The notes: generated by a model from the letters alone, not told the origin. A stretch of DNA of 64,000 bases from PLanc-01 sp034678485 (GCA_034678485.1 JAXDBU010000165.1:1-64000), one strand, 5' to 3'; counted from the first letter of the stretch, positions 8,429 to 18,068 are shown. Program-made: numbers and translations.

Positions 8429-10750
8429 TCACGCCTCAGGCGGACGCTCTTCGCCGGCCTGGCCGGCGGACGTCAACAGCATCTTCTTCGGCTTGCCGCC
8501 CTGGCGACCCGGCGGCGTGACTCGGGATCGATACGTGTAGGAGTAGCGGTAGAGACCCTGATCCACAGGTACGTTGCTCAGCACCGCGCCCAGAATCCGT
8601 GCCCGGATCCGGGCGAATCGCTCCCTCGCCTCTTTGAGTTCGGGAGCCGTTGTCTGCCCGGCGAAGCTCACCAGAATGACGGCGTCGGTGAGCTTGGCCC
8701 AGACGAGGGCGTCCGGGAAGGCCAGCGCCGGCGGACTGTCCACGATCAAGTGGTCGTACTCGCGCATCAGCCGCTCCATCTGCTCGGCGGCCGTGGGCGA
8801 GGTCAGCAACTCATAGGCATCGCCCAGATAGCGAGGGTTGGCCGCCAGAACGTGAAGGCCGCTCGTCGGCAGCACACAAATGATCCCGGAGGGATCCTCT
8901 CCCAGCAGGACGTTCTGGAGTCCCCCTTCGTTGTTCAGGACGTTGAGCATGTGTCCGATGTCGGGTTTGCGCAGGTCCCCATCGATCAACAGGACCTTCT
9001 TGCCGGCCTTGGCCAGGCTCGTCGCCAAGTTGACCGCGAACGTCGTTTTACCCTCTCGCACGCCAGCACTGCTGATGACCAGCCGCTTGGGCATTCCCCC
9101 GTTGTATAACAACCCCAGGTTGGTTCGAATCGTCTGGTAGTCGCCCGCGATCTGCTCGGCGAACAAGGCCGGCTTGATCGTCCGGGAACTCGTTGTCGTC
9201 CCGAGAATCGGCAGTTCCGTCTGGCGCGTGATATCCGCGGGCGTCTGAAGCGTCTTGTCCATCTTGTCCCGCAGGAACGCCAGGCCGATTCCGCACGCAA
9301 GGGCGCCGAACACGGTCATGCCCGCCAGCTTGAGACGTTGGTCGTCTTCGCCCAGCAACGTCGCCGGGATCGGGTCCCTCACCTGGGGGCGACGATCCTG
9401 CTCCATCTTGCGTTCCTCGATGCGCCGAGTCACGTACTTGAGCATTTCCTCGTTCACGGTCAGATCGACGGTGATATCCTGAAACTCCAGCTTGTTCTTC
9501 GCTGCGGTCGTCCGGTTCTCATTCAGATCCCTCAGGTTCTGGTTGATCTGGTCGATCCGGGCTTCGATCTGCCGGAGCTCTTCCGGAGCCTGCCTCCTTC
9601 GTAGCTCGGCGATCTCGTCCAGCCGCCTCTGCCAACTGCTGTCGAATTCCTGTCCTGCCTCTTCCTCACGCTCCTCGAGCCGCTGTTTCATCGCGTCCAG
9701 CACCGCCTGTCTCTGCTGGAGGGCCGGATAGGTCGTCTTCTGCGTCTGCTGCGCAACGAGCAGATCGCGTTCCATCTGGATCACGTTGGTGGTCAATTCC
9801 TTGACCGTGGGATCCGCATTGATATAGGCCATGCGAGCTGCGACCGTCTGTTCCGGCGTCGTCTCGGATGGGGTGTTGGGATCGAGCGTGAGGATGTCCC
9901 CCTCAATCTGGATCTTCTGGGCTTCCAGTCGCAACAACTCGCGCTGGAGCAGGCCCAGACGGCCGGTCACCCAGTCCTGATCCAACTTGTCGTTGGGATC
10001 GAGCACAACCGCTGCGTTCCGTTGCGCCGCGACGTCCCTCCGGGCACGTCCGTCCGAGATCTGCTTCTCAAGCACTTTCCGCTGCCTCTCCAACGCGCTG
10101 ATGCTGTCGTTCTCGTTGGAGGTGAACGCCGACCTGGACCGGGCTACGTAATTGTCCAGGAACGAGTTGACGATCGTCTTGGCCTCATGCTGGTTGTAGC
10201 TCTTCATCGTCACGGCAAGGAGTTCCGTGTTGGGAATATGCGTCGCGGTGATCTCCTCCTTGGCGATCGCTTGCCTCAATATGTCCATCTCCTGCGGCAC
10301 GGCGCCCTTGGGCCCCGGGAGAACCTTTGCGATGAGCGCCTCAACGCGGTTACGAGGCTTGCCGCTGAAGAACTCCAGTCGCCTCGGCACCAGATCATCG
10401 ATGATCGTCTGGAGGGCCGTTTGATCGCTCGTCAGCATGCGCACCTGGGTATTGATGAACCACGTATAGTTCGCGGCCTCTCCGGATTGCAGCTCACCCG
10501 TCAACACGCTGGGAACGGCCTGCCGAACCTGGACCGCGCCCTGCACGATGTACATCGGCTCGATAAGGAACCAGATCGCGGGCAATCCGATGACGCAGAT
10601 CACGAGCACAGTGACCAGCACGATGTACCATCGCCTCCGCAGACTTTCCAGCACGTTCGTCGTTGGTGGCTCCTGGGCCTCGGCCGGCGGTTCCACGACG
10701 ATCGGCTTCTGCTCGATCACCTGATCCAGATATTTCTCCAGGTTGTTCAT
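8429..10750 (-). CDS. polysaccharide co-polymerase / bacterial tyrosine autokinase (Wzz-BY-kinase fusion)
   Basis: A 773-residue protein. The N-terminal Wzz domain starts with a membrane helix (YIVLVTVLVICVIGLPAIWFL, about 42-62), then a long periplasmic coiled coil with many Q/E/R residues, and a second membrane helix near residue 500 (LAGMTVFGALACGIGLAFL). The cytoplasmic BY-kinase has Walker A AGVREGKTT (about 562-570), Walker A' VLLIDGDLRKP and Walker B HLIVDSPPAL. A tyrosine cluster YRYSYTY near residue 734 is the likely autophosphorylation site. It would control chain length and export of the polymer. It sits between the exosortase fusion and the initiating transferase. Confidence 0.93.
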   Translation of the reverse strand: MNNLEKYLDQVIEQKPIVVEPPAEAQEPPTTNVLESLRRRWYIVLVTVLVICVIGLPAIWFLIEPMYIVQGAVQVRQAVPSVLTGELQSGEAANYTWFINTQVRMLTSDQTALQTIIDDLVPRRLEFFSGKPRNRVEALIAKVLPGPKGAVPQEMDILRQAIAKEEITATHIPNTELLAVTMKSYNQHEAKTIVNSFLDNYVARSRSAFTSNENDSISALERQRKVLEKQISDGRARRDVAAQRNAAVVLDPNDKLDQDWVTGRLGLLQRELLRLEAQKIQIEGDILTLDPNTPSETTPEQTVAARMAYINADPTVKELTTNVIQMERDLLVAQQTQKTTYPALQQRQAVLDAMKQRLEEREEEAGQEFDSSWQRRLDEIAELRRRQAPEELRQIEARIDQINQNLRDLNENRTTAAKNKLEFQDITVDLTVNEEMLKYVTRRIEERKMEQDRRPQVRDPIPATLLGEDDQRLKLAGMTVFGALACGIGLAFLRDKMDKTLQTPADITRQTELPILGTTTSSRTIKPALFAEQIAGDYQTIRTNLGLLYNGGMPKRLVISSAGVREGKTTFAVNLATSLAKAGKKVLLIDGDLRKPDIGHMLNVLNNEGGLQNVLLGEDPSGIICVLPTSGLHVLAANPRYLGDAYELLTSPTAAEQMERLMREYDHLIVDSPPALAFPDALVWAKLTDAVILVSFAGQTTAPELKEARERFARIRARILGAVLSNVPVDQGLYRYSYTYRSRVTPPGRQGGKPKKMLLTSAGQAGEERPPEA

Positions 10751-10769
10751 AGGTCGGTTCTCCCACTAC

Positions 10770-12773
10770 TCAAGGGTCGGGTACATGCTGAGGTTGCCGT
10801 CGCGAAACGATGGCCGGCTCGACTTCCATAGGAGGCGTGATCAGCCGGGACAACAGCCACAGCTCCCCCACCACCATCGCCAGCGCCAGAGGCATCATGG
10901 CATAACCATCCAAATCGTGAATCCACTTTCTCCCGGCATCGCTCTGGACCACGGTATACAGAAGAGCCGTCACGACCAGTCGCACGGTGTTGCACAACAA
11001 CGCGATTGGAACGCTCGACAGCAAAACAGTCAATTTCTCCCACCACGCGCGCCGCGTCAGCAGCGCGACCAATGCGCTGATCACGAAGAACGCAGTGATC
11101 ATCCTGAGCCCGTTGCAGCCCTCCGCGACGAACAGTGGAATCCCCTCGATTTGGATGGTGTTGCCGCGCCGCACGATATCCCAGCCGCCCAGCTCCAGAC
11201 AGAACACGGCGGAACTGGTCGCCCATCGCTGCAACGGCAGCGAGATCGCCGCCTGAATCCGGGCCGGCCAAGGCAGCATCAGGCACAGAAACACCAGCAC
11301 GGGCCACAGCTTCTTCAGGTATCCCGAGCCCATCATCAGCAGCACGAGCGCCGCGGCGGATAGGATCAGAGACAACCGCTCGCCGGACTGGTACATGTAG
11401 TACAGTCCGAGTCCACGGCACACCTGGGCAAAGAGCAGTGCGACGACGCCCCAGAACAGGACCGGCCGAAGCGCCATCGAGCTCATCTCTTGCCGATGCG
11501 ACCAGATCACGTAGATCGCCAGCAGGGGAACAAGCATCCCGGAGGAGTATTCCTCGCTCGTGCGCCACGTCCGAAACAGATCGCCCATCGTAGGCCAATA
11601 AGACCAGAGCAGCGCGACAAGAAGAGCTGCCCCGCCAAGAATCGCCGTCACGGGCCCGGTCGGAAGCGTCTTCCCCTCGGGGGATCGTCCAGTCCAACGG
11701 TCCAGGAATGATCTCACGATGCCGACCCCGCCGACGGAACCGCGTGGCGATGGCACGTCGCCCTCATCGCCTCCCACCGAGAACAAGGCGGGCACGGCAC
11801 GGCCGATCACAGCCGCCCCATCCGCCATCCTTACATGATCGTCCAGAATCGATTCCCTGATCTCGCAACATCTACCCACATGAGCCCCCGCCCACAAAAC
11901 ACTTCGGACCACTGTACTGTTCTCGCCCACGACGGCGTTTGGGCCGATAACCGCAGGACCGATCACGACGGCGCCCTCCCGAACGGCGGCATGGTCCCCG
12001 ATCAGAGCGGGTCCGCATATCCGAGCTTCCGGATGCACTGTGGCGCCGACACCCTGGAGTATCGGACCTCCCTGCGAACTCTCACAAGTCCCCAAATCCA
12101 AGCTGTCGAGCCCTTCCCCGTGGAGAAGCGTCGCGATAGCATCAAGATATCCCTGGCGGTCTCGGAAATTCCCCACGGGCCTTTCCAACACGTGTGGGCG
12201 AACCACACCGCCGGCACGCAAGATGGTCGGGATCACGCCTTCTTTGATGTCCGCGTATCCACCCTCAGGAATATGTCTGAGCACCTGCGGCCGGCACAGG
12301 AAGATCCCCGCGGAGGAACCGAGCGACTCGTCATCCGGCCGGCCGGGATTGAAGACGACGGTCATATCGGCGCCGCTCGACCGGTGCGCATCGATCAGAC
12401 CACCCAGAGAAGGGGGCGCCGCCATCCCGGCGGAAAACACCAGGATCAGTTCCCCTGGATCGGACGACGCGGCGTCTCGAAGGCAACCTCCCGTGCCACT
12501 GATCAATCCCTCAGGCACGATGGTCGTCGGCAGACGGCTACCCTGACAGACGGATGATACGTCCTGCGACAGAGAAGCGTCGCAACAGACCGTCGCACGG
12601 GGAATCCCTTCCTTTGCAAGATGGTCCAGCAGTCGCACGAGCGCCGGCCTGTCCCCGATCGGCCACAGCGCCGCCGGCAGACGCGCAGCCAATGGGCATC
12701 GCCCGAAGTCTCGCCCGCCGACGAGCACAATGGTGCGGATATCAAGTCCTTGCCTTGTGCTGTTACCGGTCAT
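10770..12773 (-). CDS. nucleotidyltransferase-like/hexapeptide domain fused to an exosortase
   Basis: A 667-residue fusion. Residues 1-210 resemble an NDP-sugar nucleotidyltransferase (IVLVGGRDFGRCPLAARLP, WPIGDRPALVRLLDHL), but the expected Lys of the activation motif is missing, so catalysis is doubtful. Residues 235-330 are left-handed beta-helix hexapeptides (IGPAVIGPNAVVGENSTV). The C-terminal part from about residue 365 is an eight-or-so-helix exosortase with all three active-site residues: Cys553 (VAEGCNGLRM), Arg598 (LCNTVRLVV) and His619 (RKWIHDLDGY). Exosortases cut and transfer proteins with C-terminal sorting signals and accompany exopolysaccharide loci. The EpsI-type partner is encoded at 31839-32627. 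Confidence 0.9.
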   Translation of the reverse strand: MTGNSTRQGLDIRTIVLVGGRDFGRCPLAARLPAALWPIGDRPALVRLLDHLAKEGIPRATVCCDASLSQDVSSVCQGSRLPTTIVPEGLISGTGGCLRDAASSDPGELILVFSAGMAAPPSLGGLIDAHRSSGADMTVVFNPGRPDDESLGSSAGIFLCRPQVLRHIPEGGYADIKEGVIPTILRAGGVVRPHVLERPVGNFRDRQGYLDAIATLLHGEGLDSLDLGTCESSQGGPILQGVGATVHPEARICGPALIGDHAAVREGAVVIGPAVIGPNAVVGENSTVVRSVLWAGAHVGRCCEIRESILDDHVRMADGAAVIGRAVPALFSVGGDEGDVPSPRGSVGGVGIVRSFLDRWTGRSPEGKTLPTGPVTAILGGAALLVALLWSYWPTMGDLFRTWRTSEEYSSGMLVPLLAIYVIWSHRQEMSSMALRPVLFWGVVALLFAQVCRGLGLYYMYQSGERLSLILSAAALVLLMMGSGYLKKLWPVLVFLCLMLPWPARIQAAISLPLQRWATSSAVFCLELGGWDIVRRGNTIQIEGIPLFVAEGCNGLRMITAFFVISALVALLTRRAWWEKLTVLLSSVPIALLCNTVRLVVTALLYTVVQSDAGRKWIHDLDGYAMMPLALAMVVGELWLLSRLITPPMEVEPAIVSRRQPQHVPDP

Positions 12774-13114
12774 TCGTTCCCGTTGATTCCACTAAGCATC
12801 CGCGGCATCGCCCCTGCCATCGCGGCCATATCGAGGGAGTAAGTGACCTTCGTCGCGTGGACAAATCTCTGTCGCAATCTACCCCCGAGGCACACACGCC
12901 TCCCGAACACAGCCGGTATTGGCATGTATCAAGATGCGTATCGTAACACGGCAGTCCGGCCGATTCCAGTGAATTCCACGACCGTCCAAATCACCCGTCG
13001 GCCGCCCAAGGGCGGCTGTCGGGAAAGTCCTCATAAACACGAGCCCAACGAGGGCACGTCCGTATCATCGACCGGCTGGACCACGAACATAATCTCCATT
13101 TCGATTTCGCCGGG
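12774..13114. other. 341-bp non-coding gap within the polysaccharide locus
   Basis: No credible gene. The only clear structure is a GC-rich hairpin, gccgccc (13001-13007) with gggcggc (13010-13016), without a T-run on either strand. The gap separates algD from the exosortase fusion, both on the minus strand, and is large for an otherwise tightly packed locus. A separate promoter for the exosortase-kinase-transferase half is possible, but no convincing -35/-10 pair was recognised. Confidence 0.5.
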
Positions 13115-14437
13115 CTACCAGCAGATGCCGTGATACCTGCCTACCTCCGTGGTCGGCGGCGCGACGCGGACCAGGTCCACCATAACCTGTTCGGCCCGGA
13201 GCCGCGCCATGAGGTTGTCGAACTGGGGCGCCTTGTGCCCGACGACAATCACATCCCCATGAACAAGGACTTCATCCAGACTGTCCACCATAAGATGGGA
13301 AATGTGAGGAACGTGGTTCAGGAGATAGTCCCTGTTGGCGCCGATCAGCTTGGCCATCCGGACGTTCTCGTCGTACACACGCAAATCATAGCCTTTGCCC
13401 AGCAGCCGTTCGATCACCTCGACCATCGGGCTTTCTCGAAGATCATCCGTACCGGCCTTGAAGCTCAAGCCCAGGACTCCGATCTTCTTCCTGCCCAGGT
13501 CCGTGATCATCCGCAAGGCGGTCTCGATCTGCATTTGATTGCTCGGCACGATGGCGTTGAGAATCGGCAGATTCAGATCCATCGTGCGCGCCTTGTGAGT
13601 CAGGGCACGGATATCCTTCGGCAGGCACGAACCGCCGAATGCGAAACCCGGCTTCAGATAGCAGCCGGAGAGGTTGAGCTTCGTGTCTCCGCAGAAGATC
13701 TCCATCACCGTGTGGCTGTCGATCGCCGAAGCCCGACAGATATCTCCAATCTCGTTGGCAAAGCCGACCTTCAGTGCGTGCCAGGCGTTGTCCACGTACT
13801 TGACCATCTCGGCCACATCGATCGCCACGCGAAACACCGGGGCATCCAGCATGGCATACAGCGAGGCGACCTGCTCTCCGCCGGCAGCATCGGTCTGTCC
13901 GATGACCGTCTTGGGTGGATGATAGAAGTCGTGAACCGCGGAGCCTTCCCGAAGGAATTCGGGATTGTAGCACACCCCGAAGTCCTCGCCCACGCGCTTG
14001 CCTGAGTGCTCCTCAAGCAGGGGAATCACCGTGTTTCGCATGGTCCCAGGCAGCACAGTGCTGCGACAGACCACCACGTGGAATTCGTCCCGGCAGCGCA
14101 GCGCCCCGCCGATTTCCGCACAGACCTTGCGCACATACCCGAGGTCGGGACTGCCGTTGGCCTGCCCCGGCGTCCCCACGCAGATCAGCGTCAACTCCGA
14201 GGTCCCCACCGCCTCCTCCACGTCCATCGTGGCTCGCAGGGTCCCTCTGGCCACCGCATCGCGGACCAACTCGAGAGTCTCTCGCTCGACGATGGGGGAC
14301 CGGCCTCTGTTGATCGTATCCACTTTCGCCCGGTTGGAGTCCACGCCGACGACGGTGTGTCCCTCCCGCGTCAGACACGCAGCGGTCACGAGACCGACAT
14401 ACCCGACTCCAACGACGCATACTCTCATCTCGCCCAT
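13115..14437 (-). CDS. algD: GDP-mannose 6-dehydrogenase (AlgD-type)
   Basis: A 440-residue UDP-glucose/GDP-mannose dehydrogenase. The NAD-binding motif is VGVGYVGLVTA near the N-terminus and the catalytic Cys271 is in FGGSCLPKDIRALT. Many stretches match Pseudomonas AlgD as remembered: VGTPGQANGSPDLGYV, RSTVLPGTMRNTVIPL, YNPEFLREGSAVHD, GLSFKAGTDDLRESP and the C-terminal GICW. It would oxidise GDP-mannose to GDP-mannuronate in two NAD-dependent steps, giving the uronate for the polymer. The AlgD call over UDP-sugar dehydrogenases rests on these matches. No alginate polymerase (Alg8/Alg44) is visible. Confidence 0.88.
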   Translation of the reverse strand: MGEMRVCVVGVGYVGLVTAACLTREGHTVVGVDSNRAKVDTINRGRSPIVERETLELVRDAVARGTLRATMDVEEAVGTSELTLICVGTPGQANGSPDLGYVRKVCAEIGGALRCRDEFHVVVCRSTVLPGTMRNTVIPLLEEHSGKRVGEDFGVCYNPEFLREGSAVHDFYHPPKTVIGQTDAAGGEQVASLYAMLDAPVFRVAIDVAEMVKYVDNAWHALKVGFANEIGDICRASAIDSHTVMEIFCGDTKLNLSGCYLKPGFAFGGSCLPKDIRALTHKARTMDLNLPILNAIVPSNQMQIETALRMITDLGRKKIGVLGLSFKAGTDDLRESPMVEVIERLLGKGYDLRVYDENVRMAKLIGANRDYLLNHVPHISHLMVDSLDEVLVHGDVIVVGHKAPQFDNLMARLRAEQVMVDLVRVAPPTTEVGRYHGICW

Positions 14438-14493
14438 CCCATCGGCTCAACCGCCTGTGCCACGCTCGGACCCTTTTAAGGCAGCCATGGCGA

Positions 14494-14988
14494 TCACGGA
14501 GCAGCACTCGCAGACAGCCCGTTCAGAAACTCCGCGATTCGCCGGGCAACAGCCTCCGGCTCGACCTGTCTCGGAGTGGGTCTGAACTCCTTGAGCAGTC
14601 TCACCTTGCCGGCAAGTTCCTCCGGCTCATACGCCACGAGCAGATGCCCCAACCGTTCGAACTGGCGGGCGATAGCCACCTGGTGATCGTTGACAACCTC
14701 GCCATATCGTTTCCGACGGGGCATGGCGAGAAGAGGTTTGGCGGTGTCAATCGCCATCGTGATCGTGCCCATTCCCGCGTGGCTAATCAGTGCCGAGGCG
14801 TCGTGGACGTGTTCATCGAAGGCCTTCTTGTCGAGCGACGCCACGGCCTGGAAACTCCGCGGCTGGTAGGCGTGGTCCCCCACCTGCGCGAAGACCTCAT
14901 CCTCGATTACCCCACTGGCGACCAGCTCGTCCACCATTTTGACCAGCCGATCGAAAGGAAACTGCGTTCCGACTGTGAGAAAAATCAT
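14494..14988 (-). CDS. PssE/Alg13-like glycosyltransferase subunit (GT28 C-terminal half)
   Basis: A 164-residue protein starting MIFLTVGTQFPFDRLVKMVDEL, the hallmark of the catalytic GT28 C-terminal half seen in Alg13, PssE and EpsF. It ends with helices after ISHAGMGTITMA, the sugar-nucleotide-binding loop region. The ATG at 14988 overlaps the stop of the upstream Alg14-like gene by four bases, indicating translational coupling and a two-subunit enzyme. It would add a sugar to the lipid-linked repeat unit on the cytoplasmic face. Confidence 0.88.
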   Translation of the reverse strand: MIFLTVGTQFPFDRLVKMVDELVASGVIEDEVFAQVGDHAYQPRSFQAVASLDKKAFDEHVHDASALISHAGMGTITMAIDTAKPLLAMPRRKRYGEVVNDHQVAIARQFERLGHLLVAYEPEELAGKVRLLKEFRPTPRQVEPEAVARRIAEFLNGLSASAAP

Positions 14989-15452
14989 ATGACAGAGCCT
15001 ATGTATTCGACGCCGCGATATCGTTGGGCCAATTCCGGCCATTGCACGAGAAACAGATCCGCGATGAAACGAACCATTCGTCCCGACAACGAGATCCGAT
15101 CCACGTTAGTGATGCTGTCCATCCAGATGACTTTGGCGCCGGTGATCTTCCCCAGGAAGCACAGGAGACATCCGTGTGCGGCCCCGGTGCTGATCACGAC
15201 AGCAGGTCGCTCTCGCAACACGATGCGGATACAACGAAGCAGGACCGCCAGAACACGCAGCGGATGGTCTCGATTACACTCCCCGACCACATATACCTCG
15301 CCCATGCCGGTCAACGTGCGGCGTACCGTGTCAGAGGTCGTGACGGCGAACACATCACGTCCCTTCACGCAGCCCGACACCTTGAGCAACTGGGTCAGAT
15401 GCCCACCGGCGGAGGCGGCCAGACAGATCTTGAATCTTTGCGATTTCGTCAT
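14985..15452 (-). CDS. PssD/Alg14-like glycosyltransferase subunit
   Basis: A 155-residue protein of the Alg14/PssD family, with ICLAASAGGHLTQLL at the N-terminus, VVISTGAAHGCLLCFLGK in the middle and VIWMDSITNVDRISLSGR near the C-terminus. Alg14-type subunits bind the membrane and acceptor and recruit the catalytic Alg13/PssE partner, encoded immediately downstream with a four-base overlap. The two together form one glycosyltransferase. Confidence 0.88.
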   Translation of the reverse strand: MTKSQRFKICLAASAGGHLTQLLKVSGCVKGRDVFAVTTSDTVRRTLTGMGEVYVVGECNRDHPLRVLAVLLRCIRIVLRERPAVVISTGAAHGCLLCFLGKITGAKVIWMDSITNVDRISLSGRMVRFIADLFLVQWPELAQRYRGVEYIGSVI

Positions 15453-15480
15453 ATTGCCAGATGCCTTTAGAGAAATCTCA

Positions 15481-16716
15481 CTACGATCTCCGGACCGAAG
15501 ACGACGCCGCAGCGCCCTGCGACGGTCCCCGGACGCCGGCCTTGACCGGGACAGTCTGTTCGATCAACTCCGAGATTCGTTCGACATGATTCGCCCAGCT
15601 ATGCTCGGAAGCGATCTCGATCCGACGGTTCCTGCGAGCCTCGGTGTCGTTGCGTAGCTCCCACTCGATGGCTTTGCAAAACTCCTCTTTGTTGCCCGCG
15701 ATGCTGAGCACGTCGTCGTACTGCTTGGCCTCGTTGATCTCTACGGAGACGATCGGGTTGCCGGAGGCCATGTACTCCAGCATTTTCAGGGGGTTGCAGT
15801 TGCGAATCCATTCCGTCATCTTCCACTGGAGCATGCAGACATCAAAATGCACACAGAGGTGAGGGATCTTCTCGTAGGGAAGTCTTCCCAGCAGGTGCAC
15901 GTTTCGCAGACCGCCCAGCTCGGAGTAATCTCCTCCCGTAATCTGGCCGACAAAGACGAAAGATACCTGTGGCAGATTCCGGGCACAGTAGGTCATCATC
16001 TCGATGTCGTTGCTCGACGACATCGTGCCGAAGTAGCCCGCAATGGGCTTGGGGATGGAGGCGATCTCCGGCGGCGGCGTCTTGAGCTCGGCGGCCCGGC
16101 GGAACAGATCGAAATCCACGCCGTGCGGGAGGTAGTGCACGTTGTCCCGCTGGGCCCGCTTGAGATCGTACAACTCCCGAGACACGCAGATCAGCAGATC
16201 GCTGGCCTGGGAGATACGCGCCTCGCGTGCCTGCTGCTTCTGCCGGTTCGACATGTAGCGATCGTTGGCGAACAGATCGGAGACGTGGTACACGATCCGC
16301 TTGGGCTCGAACCAGGAGATCGCGTCGGCCGCCCGCGCGTTCTCCAGCCAGAGAATCGGCGACTCGAACCGCAGGTGCCGGCAAACGCCTCGCAACTGCA
16401 CTCTGAGCAGCATGTTGTTGAACCCATCCGTCATCGGACGTCCCTGGATCGGCAGGAACAACGGGCTGAGCACGTAGAGATTCTCTGCGGGGCTCTTGAG
16501 TCCCTGGGTGAGACTTCGCAGCTTGCGGGCCACTCGAGCGGGAATGCCCTTGCGCCGTCCGGCGCCGGTGCTGCCTAGCAGATCGGAACTGAACGGGTTC
16601 ACATACAGCACGCGGTTCGCAGGAACCAGATGGGACATGATATGGGTCGTACAACTGGGGTTCATGGCCCACCAGTCGCTCGGTCCAAAACAGATGATGT
16701 CCTGCCGCTCGAGCAT
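15481..16716 (-). CDS. glycosyltransferase, GT4-like
   Basis: A 411-residue GT-B glycosyltransferase. The N-terminal half carries the pattern of family-1 enzymes that start with a place-name motif (DIICFGPSDWWAMNPSCTTH). The second Rossmann half has PKPIAGYFGTMSS, NVHLLGRLPYEKIPHL and the C-terminal donor-site segment NPLKMLEYMASGNPIVSVEI with its conserved Glu. It likely transfers a sugar to the repeat unit, with donor and acceptor unknown. It lies 15 bp downstream of the CapK-like gene, same strand. Confidence 0.85.
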   Translation of the reverse strand: MLERQDIICFGPSDWWAMNPSCTTHIMSHLVPANRVLYVNPFSSDLLGSTGAGRRKGIPARVARKLRSLTQGLKSPAENLYVLSPLFLPIQGRPMTDGFNNMLLRVQLRGVCRHLRFESPILWLENARAADAISWFEPKRIVYHVSDLFANDRYMSNRQKQQAREARISQASDLLICVSRELYDLKRAQRDNVHYLPHGVDFDLFRRAAELKTPPPEIASIPKPIAGYFGTMSSSNDIEMMTYCARNLPQVSFVFVGQITGGDYSELGGLRNVHLLGRLPYEKIPHLCVHFDVCMLQWKMTEWIRNCNPLKMLEYMASGNPIVSVEINEAKQYDDVLSIAGNKEEFCKAIEWELRNDTEARRNRRIEIASEHSWANHVERISELIEQTVPVKAGVRGPSQGAAASSSVRRS

Positions 16717-16730
16717 AGGGAACAGTCCAC

Positions 16731-18068
16731 CTACATCTTCGAAACAATGAACTTCGTCTTGCCGCTCTGGGTTCTGTCGATCCTGCCGGTGCGCTCATAG
16801 CTGATCTGCAGCTCGGACGGCATGTAATGAGCGACGTGACTCTGGAAATCAGCGAAATCCCGTTCCGTGAATTCGCTGTTGGGCACGAACCGAATGACGA
16901 TGTGGTCCAGGCGGTCCTGGACGATCTGCATTTCGAGCACGTTGTTCGCGCCCTTCGTCACGCGTGCCATCAGCGTCGGGCCCAACTGAAGGCCCGAGGA
17001 CATGCGTACCACGTCGCCGGTCCGTCCGGCAATCGACTTGACGACCGGAAAGGCCCGGCCGCACGGGCACCGATCATCCGCCGGAACCACTACGTCTCCG
17101 AGGTCATAGCGAATGAGAGGCATCGCGAAATTCCAGAAACCGGTCGCAACCACCCTGCACTCGCCATTCTCAGAATGCTCCAGCGGAATGAATTCCGTGT
17201 AGCCATACTCCGGAATCACATGATAAGACCCTCGCTCGCAGGTGTAGATGTAGCAGACTCGCTCGGCGGCTCCATAGAAATCGAACACCGGGCAATCGAA
17301 GGCCGCAGTCATGTCCTCTCGCATGACGTCGGTCAGAGTCTCGGAGGTCGTCAGCACAGCCCGCAGTCCGACCTTCACGCCCGACGCCCGACACACCTTC
17401 GCCAAAAAGGCGATCGGCGAAGGGTACCCCACGATGGCGCGGACGCGATACTCCCGGATCGCCGCCACATAGTCCAGAGCCGTCTTCTCCGTCAGATGAT
17501 ACGTGGAGAGAACCAGTTCCCTCATGAAGGGGTCATACGCATGGAATGGACCTCTGGTTTGCGTCGGATCGACTGCGACGCGCCCCGACAGATAGGCCGT
17601 CCGGTCGAGCAGGCCGATGCCCGCCCAATCCCATTGTCGTCGCACAAAGGCATGTTCGTTGCCGACGGAGAAGTAATCCCTCGGCAGAGACAACGGAGTC
17701 CCGGTCGTACCGCCGGTCCGACCAACCGACATGAATCGCTTGCAGCGACGGTTCGAAACGAGCGCAGTCCCGGCCTCCAGGACGTCTTTCTTCATCAGAA
17801 TGGGGAATCTCTCGATGTCCGCCAGGGTCCGGATGTCGCTCACGGAGATCCGCCGGTCATCCATGACACGACGATAGTACGGGACGGTATCATAGCTGTG
17901 CCGGATCAATCTCTTCAACAGACGCAACTGAAGCTCCGCCAATTCCGAAGCGGACAATCTCTCCGTCCTGCCCAGCCACCACCTCCGGTACAAAAAGCAA
18001 CTGGCGATCCTCTTCACGAAGAGGTGACCTGCTCCTGTCGCAGCGATCTTCAAGTTCATATGATCCAT
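16731..18068 (-). CDS. CapK/PaaK-like AMP-binding (phenylacetate-CoA ligase family) protein
   Basis: A 445-residue adenylate-forming enzyme of the phenylacetate-CoA ligase/CapK type. Visible motifs are the phosphate-binding loop SVGRTGGTTGTPLSLPRD, VLTTSETLTDVMRED, the adenine-site region FDFYGAAERV, IRYDLGDVVV and a cysteine pair in CPCGRAFPVV. Members inside polysaccharide loci are thought to activate a carboxylic acid for modification of the sugar chain, but no substrate is shown. Start is ATG 18068, with an in-frame ATG at 18059 as alternative. Confidence 0.85.
   Translation of the reverse strand: MDHMNLKIAATGAGHLFVKRIASCFLYRRWWLGRTERLSASELAELQLRLLKRLIRHSYDTVPYYRRVMDDRRISVSDIRTLADIERFPILMKKDVLEAGTALVSNRRCKRFMSVGRTGGTTGTPLSLPRDYFSVGNEHAFVRRQWDWAGIGLLDRTAYLSGRVAVDPTQTRGPFHAYDPFMRELVLSTYHLTEKTALDYVAAIREYRVRAIVGYPSPIAFLAKVCRASGVKVGLRAVLTTSETLTDVMREDMTAAFDCPVFDFYGAAERVCYIYTCERGSYHVIPEYGYTEFIPLEHSENGECRVVATGFWNFAMPLIRYDLGDVVVPADDRCPCGRAFPVVKSIAGRTGDVVRMSSGLQLGPTLMARVTKGANNVLEMQIVQDRLDHIVIRFVPNSEFTERDFADFQSHVAHYMPSELQISYERTGRIDRTQSGKTKFIVSKM

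Noticed and set aside
12774..13114. Small ORFs or a tRNA in the gap next to algD
   Set aside because: No cloverleaf, and the short frames have no ribosome-binding site or similarity.
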